Source: DATKXO01 sp035528995 (GTDB lineage Bacteria; Planctomycetota; Phycisphaerae; UBA1845). From it: DNA of 42,609 nucleotides. This document shows positions 27,017 through 34,703 of this stretch, piece after piece. The notes under the pieces are model-generated. The model was not told where the DNA came from. It saw nothing but the letters and a program-made list of their open reading frames with translations, and searched no databases. How positions within the stretch are numbered: position 1 is the first letter of the stretch; every line of letters starts with the position of its first letter. The stretch covers positions 1-42,609 of the forward strand of contig DATKXO010000185.1 in the NCBI GenBank assembly GCA_035528995.1. Reading direction: 5' to 3'. The position numbers and the translations under genes were made by a program.

Positions 27017-27907
27017 ATGCCCAAAGTTGACGACGGCGTGTACGTTCAGAACGCGGCTAAGCGATTCCTATCGGCTTTGCCTGCCCTTGTGGAGGACCGA
27101 CAAGAAGGGGCTGTCGAGCGGCTGCTCGATATTGCCACGGGTCAGAGCGTGTCTTGGAGTCGCGAGACTTTGTTGGCGGTCAAAAACGTGACCGCGGAGT
27201 TGGGGCTGGAATTGAGCCCGACAGGCCGGTGGTGGGATCAGATTCACCGGGCGTGGTATCGGCATTGGTGCCTGTGGCGAGCGGCCGAGCGTGATAAGGC
27301 AGGCGTACAAAAGAAAGAACACATACGAAGGGCGTTTCCGTTTCGGCAGTACTCGTGCATTCGGGCTATCTACGAACCTGCCGCGCACAACAAGCTGGAC
27401 GGACTGGTCTTCCGCGTCGATGATCCATTCTGGGAGTATCACGATCCTCCTTGGGACGACGGCTGTGCCTGCACCGCGATTCCGAGGATGGCAAGTTGGG
27501 CGGAGAGGGAATCTGTCGACGTGCGGTCCCTTGAGTACGTCCGCAACGTACTCGGCGTGGGGCCCGGACCAGACGAGTACAGACCCGGGCACGCCAGTGG
27601 TGCGACGGCGACGAAGCGGTTGGAGACAGACCTCCGAGACTTGCTGAGAGACGCTCCTATTGCCGTCGTGGAAGACCCGTTGGCGCAGGAACTTGAGGCA
27701 TGCGGAACTCGTGAAGAGACGTTGATCGCCTCGCGGCTAGCGGTTGCGACATGGACGCGAATCCTGGAGAGCGTGACGCCGGATGGAGTGGTCGACGGCG
27801 AGATCGGTGAGCAATTGCGCGAGAGGGTGCGCGCGAAGCTGCGCCATTGGCACGAGCAACTCGCGTTCATCGAGCGCCGGATCGCCCAGGACGGGCGTGA
27901 TGACTGA
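27017..27907 (+). CDS. Phage Mu F / SPP1 gp7-like head morphogenesis protein, orphan
   Basis: The product is 296 residues from the ATG at 27017. The ATG at 26963 is also open, but its extra 18 residues look like another frame. The central part (roughly residues 105-160) carries the hallmark of minor head proteins: FPFRQYSCIRAIYEPAAHNK, LDGLVFRVDDPFWEYH and PPWDDGCACTAI. In the family this reads H-x-x-L-DG-x-V, D-DPFW, PP-x-x-x-C-x-C. The part before it is helical (ERLLDIATG…WWDQIHRAWYRHW). After it comes a charged helical tail. In phages the gene sits next to portal and terminase genes; none is here. It may be a prophage scar or a MuF-type toxin carrier, although no toxin domain is seen. An ORF of 22 codons overlaps its stop (TGATG). 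Confidence 0.65.
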   Translation: MPKVDDGVYVQNAAKRFLSALPALVEDRQEGAVERLLDIATGQSVSWSRETLLAVKNVTAELGLELSPTGRWWDQIHRAWYRHWCLWRAAERDKAGVQKKEHIRRAFPFRQYSCIRAIYEPAAHNKLDGLVFRVDDPFWEYHDPPWDDGCACTAIPRMASWAERESVDVRSLEYVRNVLGVGPGPDEYRPGHASGATATKRLETDLRDLLRDAPIAVVEDPLAQELEACGTREETLIASRLAVATWTRILESVTPDGVVDGEIGEQLRERVRAKLRHWHEQLAFIERRIAQDGRDD

Positions 27908-27990
27908 TGTCTGAGGCCGTGGCGCCGGCGCAAGGCTCAGTCGCTCGAGAAGGACGACGAACTCCGGCTCATTGACGCACCGCGCCGCGG

Positions 27991-29415
27991 TCAAGTAGCC
28001 AAGGCGAACGCCTGCCGGATGCGCCCCGTCCGCACGCTCTCCTGCGGTCTCAGGTGGAACCGCTCCGCGTCCACCGGGGCCTGCAGCTTGGCCAGACGCT
28101 TCCACCCTTTGTTCATCCCGTGGATGAACAGCGCGCTGGTCAGGCTGCGAGTTCGCCACAGCGTGCGCAGCGTCCTCTTCCACACCCAGGGCACGTTGGC
28201 CGCGATGTGACGCAGCTCGTAGATGGCCTCGTCGAGTTGGGCCGCGCTCATGTGCTTGGGGTGGTACACCGTCTCGACAAAAGTGTACCGTTCCCAGTCC
28301 GTCGGGTAGTCCGTCGCGAAGATCCGCCCCTCGCGCATGTACCGCTGGTACATCTTCGTGCCCGGCAGCGGCGTCAGGTTCGTGATCTGGATCGTGTCGA
28401 TGCCCAGCTTGACCGACTCCAGCGCCGTCGTCGACACGGTGTCGACCGTGTCCTGGTCCGCCCCGATGATGAACGCCCCGAACACGCTGATGCCCGCGCG
28501 GTGGAACCCCTTGACCAACTCGCGGTACCGGTCCAGGTTGGTCCGATTAATCCCCTTGTGGAACTCCTTCAGGTTCTCGTCGTTGAGCGTCTCGAACCCG
28601 ATGAGCATGCCGCGGCACCCGGCCCGGTAGGCCAGCCGCAGCCCCTCGTCGTCGTCGCCCATGTTGATCGTCGTCTGGCTGAACCACAGCCGCTTCTTTC
28701 CGCGACGGATGATCTCCCGCAGCAGCGTCTTCGCCCACCCGGCGTGCTTGGGCCCCACCCCGAAGAAATTGTCGTCCACCACGAAGACGAACTGCTTCGG
28801 CGTCTCGTTCCACTCCTCGATGATGTCGTCGATCTCGCGCCGGCGGATCGGTGCCCCGCTGAACTCCGTCACGCTGCAATACTCGCACCCCACCGGGCAG
28901 CCGCGCGACGTCTGAATGCTGGCCACGTCGTACACGCCGTTGACCGGCTGCAGCGTCTGGCTCGCCCGCCCCGTCCCCGTAGTGAGTTCGTTCCGCCGAC
29001 CGGTGTACCGCTTCTGGAGCCGGCCGGCCGCCGCGTCGCGCACGATCGTCGGCCAGACCTCGTCGCATTCGCCGACGGCCACCGAGTCGAAGTACTCCTG
29101 TGCCTCGTCGGGCACGGCCCAGGCGTGCGGGCCGCCGATGATGCAGGCGATGCCCATCCGACGGCACAGCGCGGCGATTTCGTACGCCCGCGTCGCACCG
29201 CTGCTGTACGCCGTCAACCCCACCAGGTCGTACCGACCGGCCGAGATGAGTTCCTCCGTCGTCTCGTTGCCGAAGATCTCGTCGATAATCTCGACCTCGT
29301 GCCCCTCCGGCACCAGCCGGGCCAGAACCTGCAGGCCCAACTGCGGGACCCGGCTGCCGATCGTATGGTAACCTTGCGTCCGGCGGCTCACCGGGCTGAT
29401 CAGGGCTATTCGCAA
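27991..29415 (-). CDS. Radical SAM protein with N-terminal B12-binding-like domain
   Basis: The 474-residue product starts with TTG at 29415, which has AGGGAGG 7 nt upstream; a second TTG ten codons earlier lacks such a site. Residues 1-140 form a Rossmann-like B12-binding-type domain (RIALISPVSRRTQGYH, VGLTAYSSGATRAYEIA, IIGGPHAWAVPDEA). The cobalamin-contacting D-x-H-x-x-G motif is not visible. The radical SAM core has C173-x3-C177-x2-C180 in SRGCPVGCEYCSVT, then FVFVVDDNFFG, MLIGFETLNDEN and AFIIGADQDT. The C-terminal ~100 residues are helical and basic. This group, with Cys spacing 3-2 and a DUF4070-like tail, modifies lipids or other substrates; the reaction is unknown here. The gene marks the right-hand border of the accessory island. 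Confidence 0.85.
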   Translation of the reverse strand: MRIALISPVSRRTQGYHTIGSRVPQLGLQVLARLVPEGHEVEIIDEIFGNETTEELISAGRYDLVGLTAYSSGATRAYEIAALCRRMGIACIIGGPHAWAVPDEAQEYFDSVAVGECDEVWPTIVRDAAAGRLQKRYTGRRNELTTGTGRASQTLQPVNGVYDVASIQTSRGCPVGCEYCSVTEFSGAPIRRREIDDIIEEWNETPKQFVFVVDDNFFGVGPKHAGWAKTLLREIIRRGKKRLWFSQTTINMGDDDEGLRLAYRAGCRGMLIGFETLNDENLKEFHKGINRTNLDRYRELVKGFHRAGISVFGAFIIGADQDTVDTVSTTALESVKLGIDTIQITNLTPLPGTKMYQRYMREGRIFATDYPTDWERYTFVETVYHPKHMSAAQLDEAIYELRHIAANVPWVWKRTLRTLWRTRSLTSALFIHGMNKGWKRLAKLQAPVDAERFHLRPQESVRTGRIRQAFALAT

Positions 29416-29531
29416 CGGAAAACCTCCCTGGGGCGGGACTCGCAAGTCGTGCCCACAGCAACCATATTCCCCCGGCCCAAACCAGGAAATGGCACGACCA
29501 CGCTCAAGCCTGGGGAACTTACCGCCAAGTC

Positions 29532-29767
29532 GGCGTCAAGTCAAAACGCAACCGAAATAGCGACCGTCAACGGGTCCGTGATACTCCCGGTGGCATTCGG
29601 TTTCGGGTGCCACGGGCGGCTTGTCCGCCCGTGCTCGGCTCAGAGTGCTCTGCTCGGTTTCGGGTGCCACGGGCGGCTTGTCCGCCCGTGCGGTCTCTCG
29701 GGTGGCCGTGTCGAGCACACGCACTGGCGTCAAGTCAAAACGAACCCCAAATACTGCCCGTCAACGG
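29532..29767. repeat. Compound A-B-B-A direct repeat with palindromic B units
   Basis: Two identical 38-bp B units lie at 29597-29634 and 29654-29691 (period 57). Each contains a perfect 8-bp stem, ACGGGCGG and CCGCCCGT, around a 5-base loop. They are flanked by two similar 42-bp A units at 29532-29573 and 29726-29767, both containing GGCGTCAAGTCAAAACG and ending in CCGTCAACGG, in the same orientation. The whole lies between a radical SAM gene and a methyltransferase. Its palindromic units suggest an interspersed repeat or a nested insertion of B into A. Nothing indicates a CRISPR array. Confidence 0.75.
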
Positions 29768-29910
29768 CGGAAGAGAACGGTGGGGGGCAAGCGCAGAATT
29801 TCCTCTTGCCCGCGGCGGGCGAGTTTGCTACAAGCGCCCGCGGTCGCGGCGGCCGACCGCGGTCAGAAAGCCTGCCGCGCCGCATGAGGGCACCGACCCG
29901 AGGCCATCCT
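29768..29910. other. Spacer before the methyltransferase
   Basis: With the stretch 29416-29531 this completes the ~495-bp gap that holds the compound repeat. No further element is recognised. GAGG at 29900-29903 precedes the chosen GTG start of the methyltransferase. Confidence 0.4.
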
Positions 29911-30648
29911 GTGTCGTCTGCCGGTTCCATCAAGTTGTTGAGGCGCTACGTGACCGAGCCCACGGCCTTCCTGCGCCGATACTTCGCCGAACCCAACAGC
30001 GTCGGGGCCGTCGCCCCCAGTTCACGCTGGCTGGTGGCGGCGCTGACCGCCCCGGTGGCGGCCCGGTCCGGACCGGCCTCCATCCTCGAGGTCGGTGCGG
30101 GCACCGGCGCGGTCACCAGGCGCTTGGCCGAGTTGCTCGGCCCGGAGGATCGCCTCGACATCTGCGAGGTGGACCCCACCTTCGTGCGGATGCTGGAGAC
30201 GACCATCCTCTCCTCAGCACCGCTGGCCATCGGACGGGAGCAGGGCCGCGTCCGACTCCTGCACTGCCCCCTCCAGGAGATCAACACCGCCAGGGCGTAC
30301 GACTACGTGATCTCCGGCCTGCCGCTGACCGCATTCCGCTCCGAAGACGTGCAGAAGATACTCGAGACCATCCGGCTCAGCCTGAGACCCGGCGGCGTGT
30401 TCAGCTATTTCGAGTACGTGGGTCTGCGGCGACTCGGCGCCCTGCTGCCGCGCCGGCGGTCGCGCCATCGCGTCCGTGCGGTGTCCAGGCTGCTCGATCA
30501 ACACATCCGCGACTATCAGGTTGATCGCCGCACGATACTCCGCAACGTGCCGCCGGCCTACGCCCGCCACTGGCGCTTCGACCCTCAACCCGGCCATTCG
30601 AGCCAGCCGCCGGGCCTCAATCCCTCCATCGACGCGCCCCTCGCCTGA
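29911..30648 (+). CDS. Phospholipid N-methyltransferase (PmtA)-like SAM-dependent methyltransferase
   Basis: The product is 245 residues from the GTG at 29911, which has GAGG 7 nt upstream; an in-frame ATG at 29884 has no such site. The N-terminal FLRRYFAEPNSVGAVAPSSR is typical of PmtA-type enzymes, where G-A-x-x-PSSR precedes the SAM fold. SAM-binding motif I is ILEVGAGTGAVTR; DICEVDPTFVRML supplies the acidic ribose-binding residue. YDYVISGLPLTAF corresponds to motif IV, and LRPGGVFSYFEYV to the following strand. PmtA methylates phosphatidylethanolamine toward phosphatidylcholine; related enzymes include rRNA methylases, so the substrate is not proven. The gene is not in an obvious operon. 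Confidence 0.8.
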   Translation: MSSAGSIKLLRRYVTEPTAFLRRYFAEPNSVGAVAPSSRWLVAALTAPVAARSGPASILEVGAGTGAVTRRLAELLGPEDRLDICEVDPTFVRMLETTILSSAPLAIGREQGRVRLLHCPLQEINTARAYDYVISGLPLTAFRSEDVQKILETIRLSLRPGGVFSYFEYVGLRRLGALLPRRRSRHRVRAVSRLLDQHIRDYQVDRRTILRNVPPAYARHWRFDPQPGHSSQPPGLNPSIDAPLA

Positions 30649-30753
30649 GGCGCCGTTCCGCCGGCGTGGGATTTTTCCGTCGGCATTCGTTATCATAATA
30701 CGCGCCGTTCATGGTACTGGCGCGGCTGCGGCGGGGTCCTTGCCGGAGGCACG

Positions 30754-31002
30754 ATGGTCCGCAATTGTCCGATCGACGATCCGTATCGCGAAATGCGCGA
30801 GCGCATCATCCACGAAACGGAGCGTTACCTCGAAGAGTTGCTGCGCCACCCTGAACGCGCCGTGCGGATTCCCACCGTGGTCGTCGGCCGCGCCGTCTTC
30901 ACGCCGCAGTACGCCCGCGCCTTCTGGTCGTCGGTGCTCGACGTGTCCGCGGTGGCCAGGCCGCGCCTGCTCCGCTGGTGGGACCGTCGGATGGGAAGAT
31001 GA
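30754..31002 (+). CDS. Small hypothetical protein (82 residues)
   Basis: The ATG has GGAGG 5 nt upstream, and a -10-like CATAAT lies about 60 bases before it. The protein is soluble, charged and mostly helical (DDPYREMRERIIHETERYLEELLRH), with a short hydrophobic strand (IPTVVVGRAVF) and a Trp/Arg-rich C-terminus (LLRWWDRRMGR). I recognise no domain. The coding bias at third positions is high GC like the core genes, so it appears native. Confidence 0.55.
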   Translation: MVRNCPIDDPYREMRERIIHETERYLEELLRHPERAVRIPTVVVGRAVFTPQYARAFWSSVLDVSAVARPRLLRWWDRRMGR

Positions 31003-31074
31003 CGCCGGAGCGCCATCCCGGCTTGCACCGGAATCGCCCCTGTCATATCGGCCTTGTCCGCGTCGTGGGCCGGG

Positions 31075-31422
31075 CTACGTCTCGAACAGCCCCACGCAGA
31101 TCCCCTCCGGATCGGTGAACATCGCGTAGGACCCGACGTCGGGGATCGGAGTCTTGGGCACGACCACCGTCCCGCCGCCCTCGGTCACCTTGGCCAGGGC
31201 CGCGTCGATGTCCGGCACGTCGAAGTAGACGCTCAGCACCGGCCCCGGCGCCTCCTCCGGGCACTTCATCAGACCGCCGCCCGGCTCCCTGTCGGTCTTG
31301 ATCAGCGTGTAGCCGGGCATCGACTTGTCGTCGTACTCCCAGCCGAAGACGTTGCCATAGAACGACCGACACTTGTCCGGGTCGTTCGACATGAACTCGA
31401 AGTGGCACAGTGGCGAACCCAT
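31075..31422 (-). CDS. VOC (glyoxalase/bleomycin-resistance) family protein
   Basis: The 115-residue product is a single vicinal-oxygen-chelate module pair. HFEFMSNDPDKCRSFYGNVFGWEY (residues 7-30) is the first beta-alpha-beta unit. VYFDVPDIDAALAKVTEGGG (65-84) starts the second, and SYAMFTDPEGICVGLFE closes it with the usual D-P-E-G-x-x-x-G-L pattern. H7 and E9 together with the C-terminal Glu could bind metal. Similar one-domain proteins are common and mostly uncharacterised. GGAG lies 6 nt before the ATG. It follows hemB on the same strand. Confidence 0.85.
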   Translation of the reverse strand: MGSPLCHFEFMSNDPDKCRSFYGNVFGWEYDDKSMPGYTLIKTDREPGGGLMKCPEEAPGPVLSVYFDVPDIDAALAKVTEGGGTVVVPKTPIPDVGSYAMFTDPEGICVGLFET

Positions 31423-31537
31423 CGCTGACTCCTTCCCTTGCAGTGGCCGTCTCCGCTACCCGTTCCGGCGTCTCCCGGGAGGCAGGCCCACCCACGTCTT
31501 CGCCGCGGGAAACCACGCCGCCCCGGCACCCTGCTTG

Positions 31538-32524
31538 TTATCCCAGCCAACCGGCCAGGTCTTTCGCGTAGTACGTCAGGATCAGGTCCGCCCCGGCGCG
31601 CTTGATGGCCGCGGTGGCCTCCAGCGCGCAGCGCTTCTCGTCCAGCCAGCCGTTCGCCGCCGCCGCCTTGAGCATCGAAAACTCGCCGCTGACGTGATAG
31701 GCGGCCGTCGGCAGGCCGAACTGCTCCTTCACCCGCCAGATGATGTCCAGGTAGTTGATGGCCGGCTTGACCATCACGATGTCCGCTCCCTCATCCACGT
31801 CCAGCGCGACCTCGCGCAGCGCTTCGTCCGCGTTGGCCGGGTCCATCTGGTACCCGGCCCGGTCGCCGAACTCCGGGGCGGACTCGGCCACGTCGCGGAA
31901 CGGGCCGTAGAACCCGCTGGCGAACTTCGCCGCGTAAGCCAGGATGGGCACGTCCTCGTAGCCCGCCCCGTCCAGCGCGTCGCGGATGGTGACCACCATC
32001 CCGTCGAGCATGCACGAAGGCGCGACGATGTCGGCTCCGTGCTTCACGTGACTGATCACTTGCCTGGCCAGGTTCTCCAGCGAGGCGTCGTTATCCAGCT
32101 CCTTGGTCCCGTCGCGGCGCGTGGCGATCACGCCGCAGTGCCCGTGGTCGGTGTACTCGCAGAAGCACACGTCGGTGATCAGAACCAGATCGCGGCACGC
32201 CTCCCGGATCGCCCCCAGGGCTTTCTGGATAATCCCGTCGTCGCTCCAGGTGTCGCTGCCCACGGCGTCCTTGTGCTCCGGGATGCCGAACAGGATGACC
32301 GCCGGGATGCCCAGCGACTCGATCCGCCGGCACTCCTCGACCACGCGATCGACCGACATCTGCGCTACGCCGGGCATGGAATCGACCGGCTGCTCGATGC
32401 CGCTGCCGGGACGAACGAACAACGGGGCGATCAGATCGTCCACGCTTAGCTGCGTCTGCCGCACCATACGCCGCAGCGTCGGCGTCCGGCGAAGTCGTCG
32501 CATGCGAATATCGGGAAAGCTCAT
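31538..32524 (-). CDS. hemB: Porphobilinogen synthase (delta-aminolevulinic acid dehydratase)
   Basis: The 328-residue product is of normal length. It joins two 5-aminolevulinate molecules into porphobilinogen, the second shared step of tetrapyrrole synthesis. The metal-binding cysteines C120, C122 and C130 (DVCFCEYTDHGHCG) indicate a zinc-dependent enzyme. The two Schiff-base lysines are K200 in AYAAKFASGFYGPFR and K253 in IVMVKPAINYLD. RLRRTPTLRRMV at the N-terminus is the usual arm. TGAGGAG lies shortly before the ATG. A small zinc-ribbon gene precedes it by 27 bp on the same strand. Confidence 0.97.
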   Translation of the reverse strand: MSFPDIRMRRLRRTPTLRRMVRQTQLSVDDLIAPLFVRPGSGIEQPVDSMPGVAQMSVDRVVEECRRIESLGIPAVILFGIPEHKDAVGSDTWSDDGIIQKALGAIREACRDLVLITDVCFCEYTDHGHCGVIATRRDGTKELDNDASLENLARQVISHVKHGADIVAPSCMLDGMVVTIRDALDGAGYEDVPILAYAAKFASGFYGPFRDVAESAPEFGDRAGYQMDPANADEALREVALDVDEGADIVMVKPAINYLDIIWRVKEQFGLPTAAYHVSGEFSMLKAAAANGWLDEKRCALEATAAIKRAGADLILTYYAKDLAGWLG

Positions 32525-32551
32525 CGGTGGCTCCTCACCCTGTATTTGGTT

Positions 32552-32794
32552 TCAGCTTACGGCCCACACCAGCAGCCCAATGATGGCCAATAGGGCCGCA
32601 ACAATCCAGATCCCGCTCCTGCTGCCGGCCGACGCCGACAGCGGCATGATCCAGTCGCCGCAGTGCGGGCAGCGGTCCGTGTCGTCGTACACCATCGCCC
32701 CGCACGAGGGGCAGGGCAACTGGTCCGCCTCCGAGTCCTGCTCCTCGTCCAGGTCCGGCGTCCAATCCTGCTCCTCGTCGTCGTCGTAGATCAT
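32552..32794 (-). CDS. Small zinc-ribbon protein with C-terminal membrane anchor
   Basis: This 80-residue protein has three parts. Residues 1-25 are strongly acidic (DDDEEQDWTPDLDEEQDSEAD). A zinc ribbon CPSCGAMVYDDTDRCPHCGDW follows with two C-x2-C pairs. A single C-terminal hydrophobic helix (GIWIVAALLAIIGLLVWAV) ends the protein. The C-tail anchor would leave the ribbon in the cytosol. The function is unknown. It lies 27 bp upstream of hemB on the same strand and 72 bp downstream of the isochorismatase gene, so co-transcription with hemB is plausible. Confidence 0.65.
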   Translation of the reverse strand: MIYDDDEEQDWTPDLDEEQDSEADQLPCPSCGAMVYDDTDRCPHCGDWIMPLSASAGSRSGIWIVAALLAIIGLLVWAVS

Positions 32795-32866
32795 GGCAGG
32801 GCCCCGTGCCAGGCGCCGGCCTGTCCTTCGGATGGACCCGGTTCGCCGCGATCCAACTGCCCGCGA

Positions 32867-33448
32867 TCACGCCCGCCCCTGGTCCGCCGCCTTGACCAGC
32901 TCCAGCAGCTCCTTGAATCGGGCCGTCCCGCACTCGACGCACAGTTCGAAGAGCACCGACTCGCTGGTGGTGACGATCGCCCCGGCCTGTCGCATTCGCT
33001 GCAGACTGACGTCCCGATCCAGCATCCGGCGCGAGCCCACCGCGTCGGCACACACGTACACCTGGTGCCCCAGCGATACCAGGTCCAGAGCCGTCTGCTG
33101 CACGCAAACGTGGGCCTCGATTCCACACAGCACGATCTGCGGCCGGTCGATGCGCCGCAGCGCCTCGCGCACCGGCTCGTCATCGCAGGCGCTGAACGTG
33201 CTTTTCTCGAGGACCGGGGCGTCGGTCTGCTGGATGAGTTCGGCCACCGACGCGTCGGTCGGACCGATCCCCTTGGGGTACTGCTCCGTGGCCAGCACCG
33301 GCAACTCGAACAGCCGGGCGGCGCGCAGAAGCTGGCGGGTGGCGGCCAGCACCGATTCGTGCTCGACGATGGCCGGCAACAGCCCGCTCTGCACGTCGAT
33401 GACCAGTAGCATGGCCCGATCGGTGTCCAACCGCAAAGCGTTCAGCAT
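32867..33448 (-). CDS. Isochorismatase-family cysteine hydrolase
   Basis: The 193-residue product has the catalytic triad of the family: D18 in LLVIDVQ, K82 in EKSTFSAC and C115 in GIEAHVCVQQTA. TEQYPKGIGPT is also typical of the YcaC-like branch. Members hydrolyse amides or ethers such as nicotinamide, isochorismate or unknown amides. No siderophore or nicotinate gene lies nearby, so the substrate is open. The start ATG at 33448 is chosen because the 60 residues upstream in the open frame are not protein-like, and a GGAG lies before it. Confidence 0.88.
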   Translation of the reverse strand: MLNALRLDTDRAMLLVIDVQSGLLPAIVEHESVLAATRQLLRAARLFELPVLATEQYPKGIGPTDASVAELIQQTDAPVLEKSTFSACDDEPVREALRRIDRPQIVLCGIEAHVCVQQTALDLVSLGHQVYVCADAVGSRRMLDRDVSLQRMRQAGAIVTTSESVLFELCVECGTARFKELLELVKAADQGRA

Positions 33449-33736
33449 GGTGGGTGTTCTCCGCAGGACACGGCAGTGTAGGGCCGCCCCGCGCCGGCGG
33501 CAACCGCCCCAACGAAACCTGAAGGCTCCTTGAACCGAGCCGTCACCGTCCTGCTTGAGAGCGGAGTACGCCGTACATGACCGCGAGGCAACGGCGACTC
33601 CACCCGTCCACCACACGCCTGGACGCATGTACCTGGCTTGCGCCGAGCCTGGGCAACGGTCCGCCGTACGTCTCAGGACATATCGACGTCCACGGCTTGC
33701 AGGGGAGATATCTCAGCTGTGCGAAAACGACAGCAC
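33449..33736. other. Non-coding part of a degenerate stretch
   Basis: This is the left end of a ~580-bp gap between the hydrolase and a lipoprotein gene. Open frames are short and Arg/Thr-rich. Composition is less GC-biased than in neighbours. Confidence 0.4.
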
Positions 33737-33844
33737 CGAATACACGGGAATCCGCCGTTTCTGGGGTCGGAGTTTTTCCGGCAGCAGGGACTCCACGACG
33801 CCTACATCGAGGCACTGTTCACGGCCTTCGACCTTCCAACCTGA
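33737..33844 (+). pseudogene. Fragment of an N6-adenine DNA methyltransferase (NPPF motif)
   Basis: The translation reads RIHGNPPFLGSEFFRQQGLH followed by DAYIEALFTAFDLPT and a stop at 33842-33844. GNPPFLG is methylase motif IV of gamma-type adenine methyltransferases. In type IIG-like enzymes it is often followed by a G-L/E-x-D-x-Y-V-D-A-L helix, as here. No motif I (FxGxG) or target-recognition region is seen upstream or downstream, so only a scrap of the gene seems to remain. A chance resemblance cannot be excluded over 35 residues. Confidence 0.4.
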
Positions 33845-34025
33845 GTTCGTCGAGTGGATCGATTCGCTGGCTGGTTACCCGCCGTTCGCCGACAACCTTG
33901 GCCTTCCGGATCATCAGGCAGAGACGGTAGTCTGACAAGGCGTTGGTGCTGCGCTACCTCACAACGAAGACCACCTACAGGGAGTTCGACCATGATGCCG
34001 ACCCGATGATGCGCTACACTAGCCG
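33845..34025. other. Non-coding right end of the gap
   Basis: The frame following the methylase fragment can be read as FQPEFVEWIDSLAGYPPFAD, but no family was recognised. Nothing else is seen. Confidence 0.3.
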
Positions 34026-34703
34026 CTACGGACAGGACACACCTCGACACTCTGCCGTGGTGGCCACGACGTTTATCTCGAACTCTTCCGCCGGCGGGTC
34101 AGAGCTGGCAGGCGTCCCATCCTCATTCCATTGCCGATATTCGAATCGCACAATCGTGCAACCGGCGCGGCGCGTGGAGAAAGAGGTAGTTTCGTCGCCC
34201 CCGCAGTCTGGTTGCTGGGAGTAGCAATCGTAGACCCCCCCGCCAACCACACCTTCATCTTTAAGGATCTCCCAATCGTACTCGGCTAACCCCCACTCAT
34301 AGTCACAGTCCACGTCGAAAACGCATGTCCAGCTTAAGGACACTGCCATATCGTCGTCTGATTCTTGAAGATAGACGGTACATCCGTGATCCGTTTCGTC
34401 AAGCTGAATCGAATTGGGGTACGGAATGGGGTCGATTTCAAGCCCTCCCTCACTCTCGCACTCGACCTCGCCTTCCCCTTCGCCCTCGGCACCTCCAGCC
34501 TCGCAGACGTTCGTGTCGGCGTTGCAGGCTAGGTTTCCCGTGCAAGTGTTGCCGACCAGGCAGGCACCGTTCAGTTCACCGGCAAGCGGTTCCCCCTCCC
34601 CTTCACCGGCCACTGGTCCGTCGGAACCGCCACCGCCCCCCCCAGTCTGAGTCGCGCACCCAGTCACGACACCAACCGTCAGCAAGATCAGCAAGCGTTT
34701 CAT
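34026..34703 (-). CDS. Lipoprotein with Gly-Glu repeats, function unknown
   Basis: The product is 225 residues from the ATG at 34703, with GAGGAG 9 nt upstream. It begins with a lipoprotein signal peptide (MKRLLILLTVGVVTGC, Cys16). A Gly-rich stretch and two short Gly-Glu runs (AGEGEGEPLAG, then GAEGEGEGEVECE) follow. Between them a Cys-rich piece (CLVGNTCTGNLACNADTNVC) resembles the small disulfide modules of secreted proteins in bacteria with large exported proteomes. The rest (about 90-225) is acidic, with Cys pairs and beta strands (HGCTVYLQESDDDMAVSLSWTC), probably an Ig-like or similar extracellular domain. It is likely anchored in the envelope and oxidised. No family is recognised. Confidence 0.65.
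   Translation of the reverse strand: MKRLLILLTVGVVTGCATQTGGGGGGSDGPVAGEGEGEPLAGELNGACLVGNTCTGNLACNADTNVCEAGGAEGEGEGEVECESEGGLEIDPIPYPNSIQLDETDHGCTVYLQESDDDMAVSLSWTCVFDVDCDYEWGLAEYDWEILKDEGVVGGGVYDCYSQQPDCGGDETTSFSTRRAGCTIVRFEYRQWNEDGTPASSDPPAEEFEINVVATTAECRGVSCP

Noticed and set aside
26932..27030. 32-codon ORF overlapping the start of the MuF-like gene
   Set aside because: Weak ribosome-binding site, no recognisable protein, and overlaps the better-supported gene.
29532..29767. CRISPR array
   Set aside because: Only two identical units, no regular spacers, no cas genes; order is A-B-B-A with internal palindromes.
28054..29883. Long plus-strand extension upstream of the PmtA-like gene
   Set aside because: It runs antisense through a confident radical SAM gene and through the A-B-B-A repeat; only the part from ~29884 resembles a protein.
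34440..34620. Gly-Glu repeat DNA in the lipoprotein gene as a separate repeat element
   Set aside because: Explained by low-complexity coding sequence between signal peptide and folded domain.
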